Below are positions 25,561-33,891 of a stretch of DNA of 64,000 nucleotides, one piece after another. The position numbers and the translations under genes are program-made. Position 1 is the stretch's first letter; each line of letters starts with the position of its first letter. The stretch lies in the NCBI RefSeq assembly GCF_004209755.1, contig NZ_CP035913.1:5208001-5272000 (forward strand). Direction: 5' to 3'. The notes beneath the pieces were generated by a model, which was not told the origin of the DNA, did no database searches, and saw only the letters and a list, made by a program, of their open reading frames with translations. Source of the DNA: Pseudoduganella lutea (lineage in GTDB: Bacteria > Pseudomonadota > Gammaproteobacteria > Burkholderiales > Burkholderiaceae_D).

Positions 25561-26700
25561 ATGCAGGCTCGCAGCGATTTCCTCGTCATCGGCGGCGGCA
25601 TCGCCGGCGCCTCGGCCGCCTGGTGGCTGTCCCGCACGGCGCGTGTCACGGTGCTGGAACTGGAAAGCCAGCCGGGCTATCACAGCACCGGGCGTTCCGC
25701 CGCGCTGTACATGGCCAGCTATGGCCCGCCACAGGTGCGCGCGCTGACGCTGGCCAGCCGGCCGTTCTTCGACGCGCCGCCGCCCGGCTTCGCCGAACAC
25801 CCGCTGCTGACGCCGCGCGGTGCGCTGCTGTTCGCGCACGAGGGCGGTGAATCGGCACTGGCTGCGCACGAGGCGCTGGTGCGCTCCGTGTCGGCCAGGG
25901 CGCGGCGGCTCACCCCGGCCGAGACGCTGGCGCTGGTGCCCGTGCTGCGGCCGGAAGGGCTGCTCGGCGCCATCCTCGAAGACGATGCGGCGGACATCGA
26001 CGTCGATGCGCTGCTGCAGGGCTTCCTGCGCGGCGTGCGCGCGCGGGGCGGCCAGGTCGTGTGCGGGGCCGGCGTGCAGGCGCTGCGCCGCACCGGCGGC
26101 GAGTGGTGCGTGCAGACCGGTGCCGGCGAGTTCCGCGCACCGGTCGTCGTCAACGCCGCCGGTGCCTGGGCGGACGCGGTCGGCGCCATGGCCGGCGCCG
26201 CCCCCATCGGCCTCGTGCCCAAGCGCCGCTCGGCCCTGCTGTTCGCGGCCCCGGAGGGGATGGCGACGGGCGGCTGGCCGATGTTCATGGACGCCGCACA
26301 CGCGTTTTATGTGAAGCCGGACGCGGGCTTGCTGCTCGGCTCCCCGTTCAACGCCGATCCGGTGGTCGCGCACGACGTGCAGGCGGAAGAACTCGACATC
26401 GCCATCGCGATCGACGCCATCGAGCGGATGACGACATTGACCGTGCGGCGTCCCCGGCACGTCTGGGCGGGCTTGCGCTCGTTTGTCGCCGACGGCGAAT
26501 GCGTGATCGGCCACGATCCGCTGGTGCCCGGCTTCGTGTGGGCGGCGGGGCAGGGCGGCTATGGCATCCAGACGGCGCCGGCGGCGGGCGAACTGTGCGC
26601 CGCGCTGGCGCTGGGCGATGCGGTACCGGGCTCGCTGGCCGGGGTCGACCCGGCCGCCGTCGGCCCCGCGCGCCGGGGGCTGGCTGTGGTGCGGGGCTGA
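25561..26700 (+). CDS. dauA: FAD-dependent D-arginine/D-amino-acid dehydrogenase-like oxidoreductase (DauA type)
   Basis: A 379-residue DAO-family flavoenzyme. The FAD motif VIGGGIAGASAAWWLS is at residues 9-24. The following segments match what I recall of Pseudomonas aeruginosa D-arginine dehydrogenase: QPGYHSTGRSAALY, PKRRSALLFAAPEG, FYVKPDAGLLLGSPFNADPV, RRPRHVWAGLRSFVADGE and AAGQGGYGIQTAPAAGEL. DauA oxidises D-arginine and other D-amino acids to 2-oxo acids plus ammonia. GGAGG precedes the ATG. Its operators are shared with the XRE-cupin gene. The annotation as DauA-like is by recalled similarity, not a search; a wider D-amino-acid range is possible. Confidence 0.82.
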   Translation: MQARSDFLVIGGGIAGASAAWWLSRTARVTVLELESQPGYHSTGRSAALYMASYGPPQVRALTLASRPFFDAPPPGFAEHPLLTPRGALLFAHEGGESALAAHEALVRSVSARARRLTPAETLALVPVLRPEGLLGAILEDDAADIDVDALLQGFLRGVRARGGQVVCGAGVQALRRTGGEWCVQTGAGEFRAPVVVNAAGAWADAVGAMAGAAPIGLVPKRRSALLFAAPEGMATGGWPMFMDAAHAFYVKPDAGLLLGSPFNADPVVAHDVQAEELDIAIAIDAIERMTTLTVRRPRHVWAGLRSFVADGECVIGHDPLVPGFVWAAGQGGYGIQTAPAAGELCAALALGDAVPGSLAGVDPAAVGPARRGLAVVRG

Positions 26701-26721
26701 AAATTGGGAGAAAATACGGCT

Positions 26722-26758
26722 AAAAAACGGGGCGCCGGTCAGTCCGGCCGGCGCCCCG
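26722..26758 (-). terminator. Rho-independent terminator of the TonB-M81-MFS operon
   Basis: A perfect 11-bp stem (CGGGGCGCCGG with CCGGCGCCCCG, 26728-26738 and 26748-26758). On the minus strand it is followed by TTTTTT. The MFS stop codon (26739-26741) lies in the loop, so the terminator is embedded in the end of the coding region. It may also catch the convergent dehydrogenase transcript. Confidence 0.85.
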
Positions 26759-28034
26759 CGGCGCGCATCGCCAGCAGGAACGCCAGCGTGCCGCAGACGC
26801 TGGTGACCACGCCGACCACGGCCAGCGGCACGGCGATATCGTCCGGCGCGCCGAGCAGGCCGGCACTGACGCTGACGACGGACGGTGCCACGCCATAGCT
26901 CATCAGCAGTGCCACCGCATTGATCAGGCTGATCGACATGCCGCGCAACTCGTTCGGCACGAGCACGGCCACCGCCGCCGTCGAGGCGATACCGGTGATC
27001 GCGCCGGCTGTCAGCAGCAGCGCGAACAGCGCCGCGAACGCGGTGGTGCTGGGCATCAGGGGGAAGAAGGCCGCGGGAATCGACAGTGCCGCGCCGGCGA
27101 TGGTGCCGATCAGGATGCCGCTGCGTCCCCGCGCACGCTGGCCGATGTCGGCCAGGTAGCCGCCGATCGCTGTACCGATGATGCCGGAACCGAGGAACAC
27201 GGCGCTCATCCACGCGCCGAAGTCGGCCGGCTGCTGGTGGAACACGCGCGTCAGCACCGGCACGGCCCAGATGCTGGCCGCCGCATCGGCCATGCCGATC
27301 GTCGTCATGCCGACCACCATCGGGATCATCAGCCGGCGATACGTCCACAGCTCCCGCAGGGCGGCGCGCACGTCGCCGGCGACGGCCGTGCCTTCTTCGC
27401 GCCTTGGCGGCTCGCGCAGCGCCAGCAGGGCCAGGCCCGCCAGCGCCATCACGGCCGCGAAGCTGAGCTGGACCAGGCGCCATGGCGTCAGCCCCGCGCT
27501 TTGCGCCGCGGCCGGCAGCACCCCGGGCAGCCACCCCAGCAGCACGCCCACCAGCAGGAACGTGGCGGCGGCGCCGCAGGCCTGGCCGAGGCCGAGCAGC
27601 ATCAGCGTGCGGCCGCGCGTGCCGGCGTCGGACAGGTCGGAAGCCAGCGACACGGCCGCCGTCACGGCCGCGGCGACCGAGGCGCCGACCAGCATGCGGG
27701 CGGCGAACATCATCGCGAAGCCGTGCGCGAAGGCGGTCAGCGCGCTGCCGGCGGCGCAGGCCAGGGCGGCCACCACGAGCAGGCGCGAGCGGTTGGTCGA
27801 ATCGACTAGCCGGCCCAGCGGCACGGACAGCAGGGCGAGCGGAATGGCCAGCGCCAGCCCCTGGATCAGGCCGATCTCGTTGTCGCTGATGCCCAGGTCC
27901 GCGCGCACCAGTTCCTGCAGAGGGCTGAGCACGACCTTGGCGGCGGTGCCCATGAACAGCGTGAGCGCGAGCAGGCCGATCGAGACGTGCGTCAGGTTGA
28001 CGGCGGGCCGGCGTTGCAGAACGGTGGCTTGCAT
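26739..28034 (-). CDS. MFS transporter
   Basis: A 431-residue, 12-helix major facilitator protein. The motif-A-like loop GLALAIPLALLSVPLGRLVD plus STNRSRLLVVAALACAAGSA is near residues 60-100. It resembles the spinster-like/hexuronate-like MFS group. It starts 7 bp after the M81 gene, which itself abuts the TonB receptor gene, so all three form one operon. In context it would move the peptide or released amino acids across the inner membrane; the direction cannot be read from sequence. Confidence 0.9.
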   Translation of the reverse strand: MQATVLQRRPAVNLTHVSIGLLALTLFMGTAAKVVLSPLQELVRADLGISDNEIGLIQGLALAIPLALLSVPLGRLVDSTNRSRLLVVAALACAAGSALTAFAHGFAMMFAARMLVGASVAAAVTAAVSLASDLSDAGTRGRTLMLLGLGQACGAAATFLLVGVLLGWLPGVLPAAAQSAGLTPWRLVQLSFAAVMALAGLALLALREPPRREEGTAVAGDVRAALRELWTYRRLMIPMVVGMTTIGMADAAASIWAVPVLTRVFHQQPADFGAWMSAVFLGSGIIGTAIGGYLADIGQRARGRSGILIGTIAGAALSIPAAFFPLMPSTTAFAALFALLLTAGAITGIASTAAVAVLVPNELRGMSISLINAVALLMSYGVAPSVVSVSAGLLGAPDDIAVPLAVVGVVTSVCGTLAFLLAMRAAGRRPD

Positions 28035-28041
28035 GGTGGTC

Positions 28042-29550
28042 CTATCGGTTGTGCTGGTTGGGCGGGTTGGCCAGAATGGGCAGGTCGCCCAGGTCCGGGT
28101 CCAGCGGCCAGATCGGCCGTGCGATCGCGCGGTAGGGAATGCCGGCGATGTCGACGCTGAGCGTGCCGGGCGTGTCGCAGTACACGGTGGCGGCCGCGAT
28201 GGGGTCGAAGCCGGCGCGGAAATGCTGGGTCGACTTGACGACGACGAGGCGACGTGCGCGCACGTCGATACCCAGTTCGGTGAAGCACTCGGGCGAGAAC
28301 ACCTGCTGGCGCACCGTGTTCAGCACGATGTCGATGCCGGCCGCGCGGATCGCCACGGCCAGGCCGAGGGCGTCGCTGCCCTTGCCGCCCAGGCCCGGCT
28401 GGCGCGCGTCGCCGCGCACGCACAGCACCTCGGCCTCGACGTCCACCGGTGCGCCCGAGCGGGGCCCTACCTTGCCGCCGATCCGCAGCGGCAGCCGGGC
28501 GCCCGCGCCGGCATCGGCGGCAATGGCGGCGGCCTGCGGATCCCAGATCATGCCCAGCGCGGCGTTGTCGATGCCGCGGTCGAGCAGCGCGCGCAGCACG
28601 AATGTGCTGTCGCCGGCAGCGCCGCCGCCCGGGTTGTCGGCGCCGTCGGCCAGCACCACCGGCCTGCAGGCGCCATCGATGGCCAGCGCGGCATCGAGCG
28701 CCTCGTCCAGCGGCAGGCGGGCCGCGGCGGCGCCGCGCAGGCCGAACATCTCGCCTGCGAGCCGGGCCGCCAGTTCCTCCGCGGCCTGCGCGGCGGACGC
28801 GTCGTGCGCCACCAGCACGGCCGCCCCGGTGTCCACGGCATCGGACCACGGGAAGCCGTGCATCGCCGACACCGAGCGGATGCCGGGCTGCCGCTCCGCC
28901 TCCTGCAGGCGCCGCACGAAGGCGCGCATCGGCCCTTCGGTGGTGCCGAACAGGCCGAGCATCGGCACGCGGCGCATCAGCATGCGCGGCGCCGGCGCGC
29001 CGGCGGCCATCGCCGCCAGCAAGGCATACAGCTCGGCGCTGCGCTCGGCATAGTCGGTGTGCGGGTATTCCTTGCAGGCGACCAGCAGCGCGCCGCTGCC
29101 GAGCATGGCCGGCGTCACGTTGCCGTGCAGGTCGAGCAGGGCGCCCACCGGCATCGCGGGCCCGGCCTGCGCCCGCACGTGGCGCAGCAGGTCGCCTTCG
29201 CAATCGGTATAGCCGTCCGCCATCATCGCGCCATGCAGCACCAGCAGCACCGCATCGACGGGGCCGGCGGCGCGCAGTTCGGCCAGCAGCTCGTCGCGCA
29301 GGCCCTCGTAGACATCGCGCGCCACCGGGCCGGCGGGCTGGGCCCAGGCGCACATGCCGGCCACCACCTCGTCGCCGCGCGCGGCCGCCACGGCCAGCAG
29401 GTCGGCATAGCCGGCAAAACCGCGCGCCTTGTCGCGGGCGGCGTCGTCGCCCGGCAGGTAGAGGATATCGTCGCGGAACGAACGCAGCGTGGTCGGCAGC
29501 GGCGAAAAGCTGTTGGTCTCGTGGGCAAAGGCGGCAAGGAAGACGCGCAT
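28042..29550 (-). CDS. M81 family metallopeptidase (MlrC-like)
   Basis: A 502-residue M81/DUF1485 protein. The N-terminal domain (VFLAAFAHETNSFSPLPTTL, LLVLHGAMMADGYTDCEGDL, LLDLHGNVTPAML, KEYPHTDYAE) holds the conserved His/Asp/Glu metal ligands. The C-terminal MlrC domain includes VLADGADNPGGGAAGDSTFV and LNTVRQQVFSPECF. The best-known member, MlrC of sphingomonads, cuts a linear tetrapeptide in microcystin degradation; others hydrolyse amides. The ATG directly abuts the TonB receptor stop codon, implying translational coupling. The length is normal for the family. Confidence 0.92.
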   Translation of the reverse strand: MRVFLAAFAHETNSFSPLPTTLRSFRDDILYLPGDDAARDKARGFAGYADLLAVAAARGDEVVAGMCAWAQPAGPVARDVYEGLRDELLAELRAAGPVDAVLLVLHGAMMADGYTDCEGDLLRHVRAQAGPAMPVGALLDLHGNVTPAMLGSGALLVACKEYPHTDYAERSAELYALLAAMAAGAPAPRMLMRRVPMLGLFGTTEGPMRAFVRRLQEAERQPGIRSVSAMHGFPWSDAVDTGAAVLVAHDASAAQAAEELAARLAGEMFGLRGAAAARLPLDEALDAALAIDGACRPVVLADGADNPGGGAAGDSTFVLRALLDRGIDNAALGMIWDPQAAAIAADAGAGARLPLRIGGKVGPRSGAPVDVEAEVLCVRGDARQPGLGGKGSDALGLAVAIRAAGIDIVLNTVRQQVFSPECFTELGIDVRARRLVVVKSTQHFRAGFDPIAAATVYCDTPGTLSVDIAGIPYRAIARPIWPLDPDLGDLPILANPPNQHNR

Positions 29551-31812
29551 TCAGAACTCCCGCGTCAGCATCACGCCGGCCGTGCGCGGGCGCTGCACCG
29601 TCATGTTCACGGGCGCGCCGTAGGGCACGAAGCCGGTGCCGCCGGCCAGCTGGGCGCGGCGGTCGAGCAGGTTGTTTACGTACACGCTGGCCGTGGTCGC
29701 GCCGAACGTCATGCCTGCCTGCAGGTTCACCATCGCGTACGACGGCAGCACGTAGTTGGGCAGCGTCGGGTTCTCGTCGAAGCCGGCATTGCGCTTGCCG
29801 ACGTAGCGGGCGTCGAAGCCGGCGTACGCGGGCCGACCCGCCAGCTCGCCGCTGTAGCGGGTCCCGACGCTGGCCGAGACACGCGCGGTATTGGGCAGGC
29901 GCGCGCCGTTCCGTGCCAGGCCGGGGGCGTCCTCGGACAGGCGGGCGTCGATCCACGTCAGTGCGCCAGTCAACTGCCAGTTGGCGGCGGGCCGGTACTG
30001 CAGGTTCAGTTCCGCGCCCTGGATATGCGCCTTGCCCGCGTTGACGATCACGTTGATGCCGTTGACGGCGTAGAACTGCTGGATGTCGTCCCAGCGGATG
30101 TCGTACACGGCCGCCTCCACGCCCAGCTTCCGGCCGAGCAGGTCGGCCTTGTAGCCCAGTTCATAGCTCCACAGCTCGTCGTGGTCGAAGGTGGGCGGCG
30201 CGGCGGTGGCGCCGGTCTGGAAATCCTTCAGCACCGCGTTCGGGCCGCCCGGCCGGTAGCCGCTCGCGGCCCGCACATACACGTTGCTGGTGGCATCCAG
30301 CGCGTAGCGCGCCGTGGCCATGTACGTCGTGCTGGTGTCCTTCGACGCCGACACGATGTCGGTCGCCTCGCCCATCAGCATGCCGGAGGCGCGCTGGTGG
30401 TAGTCCTGCTCGTTGCGGGCCACGCGCAGGCCGGCCGTCAGCGCCAGGCGCGCGGTGGCGTTCCACGTCACGTCGCCATAGGCGGCCAGCTCGCGGTATT
30501 CGCTGGGCACGCTGGCCCGCAGCAGGTCCGGTCCCGGCGCGGCGGCGGTACCGGCCAGCGTGGAGCCGACCAGCTGCTCGTTGCCGCCGCGCTGGTCGTC
30601 GTAGAACAGGCCGGCCAGCCATTCGACCGTGCGGCGCGCCGGCGACGTGAGGCGGAATTCCTGCGTCCACTTGCGCACCTGCGTGGACTGGTGCACGCCC
30701 ACGCCCGCCAGGTCCAGTCCCAGCGGCGCCAGCAGCGGCGCGTACACGCCCGTATAGTCCAGGCGCAGGTCGATATCGTTGGTCTGCCGGGCCGTGATCG
30801 CGTTCAGCCGCGCCCAGCCGAAGTCGTACTCGATATCGGCGGCGGCGATGCGCACCTTGATGTCGTAAGGCTCGCGCAGCGCGGCGTGCCGGGTCGGCTC
30901 GCGCCCCGAGGGGCGGCCCGTGGCGGCGTCGTAGTCCACGTAATCGGTACTGTCGCGCCGCGTGTTCTGGGCGGTGGCCGTCAGGCGCACCTTCAGCTTG
31001 TCGCCGGGCTCCACCAGCACCGACACGCGGGCGCCGCTGTTGCGCCCGCCGTTGATATTGGCGCCGGCCGCCGGCCCCGTTGCATCGATGTAGCCGCCGG
31101 ATTTGTCATTGAACGCCGCCACGCGCAGCGCCGCCACGTTCTCGCGCAGCGGCACGTTCAGCACGATGTTCTCCGTGTGGCCGGGCCGGCCGCCCCGGGT
31201 GGCGCTGAAGCCGATGGCGGCCTTGCCAGAAAATTCGCGGGGGTTCGGCTCGTTCGTCACGTACTTCAGCAGGCCACCCATGGCGCCGGCGCCGTACAGC
31301 GTGCCTTGCGGTCCGCGCAGCAGCTCGATGTGGTGCAGGTCCAGCAAGGCCATGTCGAGCGAGGTGACGGAACCCAGCGCGAAAGGCGTGCTGGAACCAT
31401 AGGCCACGTCATCGATGTAGGTACCCACCGTGGCGATGGTCTGGTCGCCGGTGGACACGCCACGGATGCTGATGCTGCCGAAACCGGCGCCGCCGCCGTT
31501 CTTCACGTCCACGCCCGGCTGGTTGGCCAGGTAGTCGCTCAGCATCTTCGCGCCCGCCTGCTCGAGCTGCTCGGCCCGCAGCATGTCGACCTGCATCGGG
31601 ACTTCCCGCGCCGGTTCGCGGCGGCGGTTCGCGGAAACGGTGACGACCTGTGGTTCTGCGGCGGGCGCCATTGCGGACGCTTCCACCGTTTGCGCCGTGG
31701 CGGCGCCGGCAAGGGCGAAGGGGACCAGCGTGAAGGGGATCAGGGCAAGGGGGCGCAAGACGGGGCCGGAGTGGCGCGCGGCGCGGGGACGGAAACAGGC
31801 GGCTGCGTTCAT
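29551..31812 (-). CDS. TonB-dependent receptor
   Basis: A 753-residue outer-membrane receptor. MNAAACFRPR was chosen as start because AAGGA lies 5 nt upstream. A signal segment runs to about residue 40 (ALAGAATA-QTV). The plug domain holds VVTVSANRRREPAREVP, LANQPGVDVKNGGGAGFGSI, SIRGVS and LLRGPQGTLYGAGAMGGLL. The barrel ends in a terminal Phe (GVMLTREF). Members of this large family import siderophores, peptides, glycans and other bulky nutrients using TonB energy. It leads the operon with M81 and MFS. A TTTC-N7-GAAA operator lies 69 bp upstream. Confidence 0.95.
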   Translation of the reverse strand: MNAAACFRPRAARHSGPVLRPLALIPFTLVPFALAGAATAQTVEASAMAPAAEPQVVTVSANRRREPAREVPMQVDMLRAEQLEQAGAKMLSDYLANQPGVDVKNGGGAGFGSISIRGVSTGDQTIATVGTYIDDVAYGSSTPFALGSVTSLDMALLDLHHIELLRGPQGTLYGAGAMGGLLKYVTNEPNPREFSGKAAIGFSATRGGRPGHTENIVLNVPLRENVAALRVAAFNDKSGGYIDATGPAAGANINGGRNSGARVSVLVEPGDKLKVRLTATAQNTRRDSTDYVDYDAATGRPSGREPTRHAALREPYDIKVRIAAADIEYDFGWARLNAITARQTNDIDLRLDYTGVYAPLLAPLGLDLAGVGVHQSTQVRKWTQEFRLTSPARRTVEWLAGLFYDDQRGGNEQLVGSTLAGTAAAPGPDLLRASVPSEYRELAAYGDVTWNATARLALTAGLRVARNEQDYHQRASGMLMGEATDIVSASKDTSTTYMATARYALDATSNVYVRAASGYRPGGPNAVLKDFQTGATAAPPTFDHDELWSYELGYKADLLGRKLGVEAAVYDIRWDDIQQFYAVNGINVIVNAGKAHIQGAELNLQYRPAANWQLTGALTWIDARLSEDAPGLARNGARLPNTARVSASVGTRYSGELAGRPAYAGFDARYVGKRNAGFDENPTLPNYVLPSYAMVNLQAGMTFGATTASVYVNNLLDRRAQLAGGTGFVPYGAPVNMTVQRPRTAGVMLTREF

Positions 31813-31859
31813 CGAAGTCCTTGAAAACGGAGAAGGTTGCAATGGAGCGTATTCCCGGT

Positions 31860-31895
31860 TTTCTGACATGTCAATTTTTATTTCTAATATCGAAA
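31860..31895. promoter_or_regulatory. Operator pair upstream of the TonB-M81-MFS operon
   Basis: 31881-31895 is a perfect TTTC-N7-GAAA (TTTCTAATATCGAAA). 31860-31874 is a degenerate copy with one intact half (TTTC-N7-TCAA), 21 bp away. It lies on the TonB side of the divergent space. Confidence 0.55.
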
Positions 31896-31961
31896 AATGT
31901 GCTTGCCGGAGACTTCAAGAATGACACCGTGGTGCAAGGACGCTGGGCCTACACTCTATTT

Positions 31962-31994
31962 TTTCGTATTTGTAAAAATTTTCTAATTCAGATA
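31962..31994. promoter_or_regulatory. Degenerate operator pair upstream of the S12 hydrolase
   Basis: 31962-31976 (TTTC-N7-TAAA) and 31980-31994 (TTTC-N7-GATA) each have one mismatch to TTTC-N7-GAAA. They are 18 bp apart, exactly the spacing of the pair before the dehydrogenase gene. It lies on the S12 hydrolase side of the divergent space. Confidence 0.45.
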
Positions 31995-32061
31995 AAGTGG
32001 GTTGGAAAGCGGCGTGCCCCGCCGCCAGTCACCGCCATCTCAACCGCAGCCAGGAGAATCG

Positions 32062-33723
32062 ATGAACACCGTTCCCGCCGACATGGACAATCCGAACGAG
32101 GCGGCAGCCGCGCTCGACCCGCTGTTCGTACCGTTCAACCGTGCCGACGCCCCCGGCCTGGTGGTCGCCGTGGCCCGCGAGGGCCGGCTTGTCTACCGGC
32201 GCGGCTTCGGCCTGGCCAGCGTCGGACTGGGCGTGGCCAACACGCCGTGGACGCGGATGCGGATCGGCTCGACCAGCAAGCACTTCGCCTGCCTGGCGGC
32301 GTTGCTGCTGGAAGAGGACGGCCTGCTCGACCTTGACGCGCCGGCCAGCCGCCACGTGCCCGAACTCGTCACGCAAGGAGCGATGCCCACGCTGCGCCAG
32401 TTCATGAACCACACCAGCGGCCTGCGCTGCGGCCTCGACGCCGGGTTCCTGGCCGAGGGCATGGCGATCCGGCCCGCCGGCAGCATGCTGGCCAGCCAGG
32501 TGCGCATGCGCGACGTGAATTTCGCGCCGGGTGAAAAATTCATGTACAACAACGGCGGCTACCACCTGCTGTCGCTGGCGATCGCGCGCGCGGCCGGCAT
32601 GCCGTTCGAACGTTTCCTCGCGGAGCGCATCCTCGCGCCGCTCGGCATGCACGACACGCAGTCCGTGCCGGACGATTTCGCGATCCACCGGGGCCTGGCC
32701 ACACTGCACGTGCCGCTGCCGGGTGGCGGCTACAAGCGCGGTGTCTTTCCCAGCATGGAGCTGCTGGGCGAGGGGGCGATGATTTCGACGCTGGACGACA
32801 TGCTGCGCTGGCTCGCGCACCTGCGCGGCCCGAAGCGTGTCGGCAGCGCGGCGGCCTGGGAAAGCATGACGGCGCCGACGCGGCTGGCGAACGGCGTCGC
32901 CGTGCCCTACGGCTATGGCCTGATGCGTCACCGGTACCGCGGCGTGGAAGTGATCCATCATGCCGGCGCCGTGATCGGCGGCGCCTGCCAGATGCTGACG
33001 GTGCCGGCCCACGCGCTCGACATCGTCATCATGAGCAATGGCGCGCCGGTCAATCCCCATGAACTGGCCAAGCAGGTGGTCGACAGGATGCTCGGCGACG
33101 CGCTACGTGAACCGGTACCGGCCAAGGCCGGCAGCAGCCCATACTGTCGTCTGCTCGGCGCGCGCTACGTCGGCCGGGCCTCGGGCCTCGTGATCGGTTT
33201 CGCGGACGTCGAGGGTGCGCTGGGCCTGTCGCTGCTGAACCTGCCGCCGATGCCGCTGTACGGCAGCGGCGGCGAACTGCGCCTGCCGTTCGAGGATATC
33301 GCGGCCGGCCCGTTCGTGCTCGATGCCCGCGCGCTGGAAGGGGAGGGCGCACCGCCGGCAACGCTGCCGTTCGGCGAAGCCGGCGTGCCCGAACCCTACG
33401 ACCTGCTCGTGGCGCCGGAGGGCGGCCTGCCGCCCTTCGCGGCGGCACTGGCCGGCCAGTACACGGTGCCCGACCTGGATGGGCGCGCCACGATCGCGCA
33501 GGAAGGCGAGGATCTGACGATGCGGGTGCAGGGCCGCTACGGCGCGACGGTGCTGCGCTTCGAACCGTTCGGCCCCGACCTGCTGGGCTGGCGGATGGAC
33601 GGCGCCGACATCCCGCTGCGCGGCATCGCCCACGTGCGGCGCGATGGCGATGGGATAGTCACGGAGCTGGTGATCGACACCACGCGCACGCGCGGCATGC
33701 GATTCCTGCGGCAGGGACGCTGA
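32062..33723 (+). CDS. Serine hydrolase, S12 family, D-aminopeptidase-like
   Basis: A 553-residue penicillin-binding-protein-fold enzyme. The three active-site elements are visible: S70-T-S-K73, Y162-N-N and H300-A-G. Beyond the beta-lactamase domain (to about residue 370) lie two further ~90-residue domains, the layout of Ochrobactrum D-aminopeptidase DAP (three domains, about 520 residues), whose triad also ends in HxG. DAP releases N-terminal D-residues from peptides. No signal peptide is seen, so it should be cytoplasmic. AGGAG lies 5 nt upstream of the ATG. It is divergent from the TonB-M81-MFS operon. Other S12 esterases or peptidases such as MlrB are the alternative. Confidence 0.87.
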   Translation: MNTVPADMDNPNEAAAALDPLFVPFNRADAPGLVVAVAREGRLVYRRGFGLASVGLGVANTPWTRMRIGSTSKHFACLAALLLEEDGLLDLDAPASRHVPELVTQGAMPTLRQFMNHTSGLRCGLDAGFLAEGMAIRPAGSMLASQVRMRDVNFAPGEKFMYNNGGYHLLSLAIARAAGMPFERFLAERILAPLGMHDTQSVPDDFAIHRGLATLHVPLPGGGYKRGVFPSMELLGEGAMISTLDDMLRWLAHLRGPKRVGSAAAWESMTAPTRLANGVAVPYGYGLMRHRYRGVEVIHHAGAVIGGACQMLTVPAHALDIVIMSNGAPVNPHELAKQVVDRMLGDALREPVPAKAGSSPYCRLLGARYVGRASGLVIGFADVEGALGLSLLNLPPMPLYGSGGELRLPFEDIAAGPFVLDARALEGEGAPPATLPFGEAGVPEPYDLLVAPEGGLPPFAAALAGQYTVPDLDGRATIAQEGEDLTMRVQGRYGATVLRFEPFGPDLLGWRMDGADIPLRGIAHVRRDGDGIVTELVIDTTRTRGMRFLRQGR

Positions 33724-33791
33724 GCTGACCTCCGGGCCGTGCAGGCGGCTGGGAGGCGGAACATTGGCGACGGTGCGGAAGTTGCCGTTAC

Positions 33792-33813
33792 TAATGAGAA
33801 TGCTATATCATTA
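33792..33813. promoter_or_regulatory. Fur-box-like palindrome upstream of the second TonB receptor
   Basis: TAATGA and TCATTA form a perfect 6-bp inverted repeat across 22 bp, with GAGAATG inside the left half. This resembles the GATAATGATAATCATTATC Fur consensus. It lies 78 bp before the receptor start. The match is partial. Confidence 0.35.
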
Positions 33814-33891
33814 TTGACTGACCGGCCTTCGTGCGCCGGGCCGGCGCCTATCCGGGCTGGTGAATGCTCAATTTTGATAAGGTAGTCGACC

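Noticed and set aside
24806..26700. Reading the XRE-cupin and flavoenzyme pair as a putrescine (puu) system
   Set aside because: No gamma-glutamylputrescine synthetase or PuuD-type hydrolase is present, and the flavoenzyme segments resemble D-arginine dehydrogenase more than PuuB.
27178..31824. A 1548-codon plus-strand open frame
   Set aside because: It is antisense to the MFS, M81 and TonB genes, is dominated by Arg/His/Gly/Gln-rich low-complexity sequence and has no domain. Long antisense frames are expected in GC-rich DNA.
24806..33723. Reading the locus as a standard microcystin mlrABCD cluster
   Set aside because: M81 (MlrC-like), an S12 enzyme (MlrB-like family) and a transporter are present, but there is no MlrA CAAX-type protease and the DauA-like flavoenzyme is not part of mlr.
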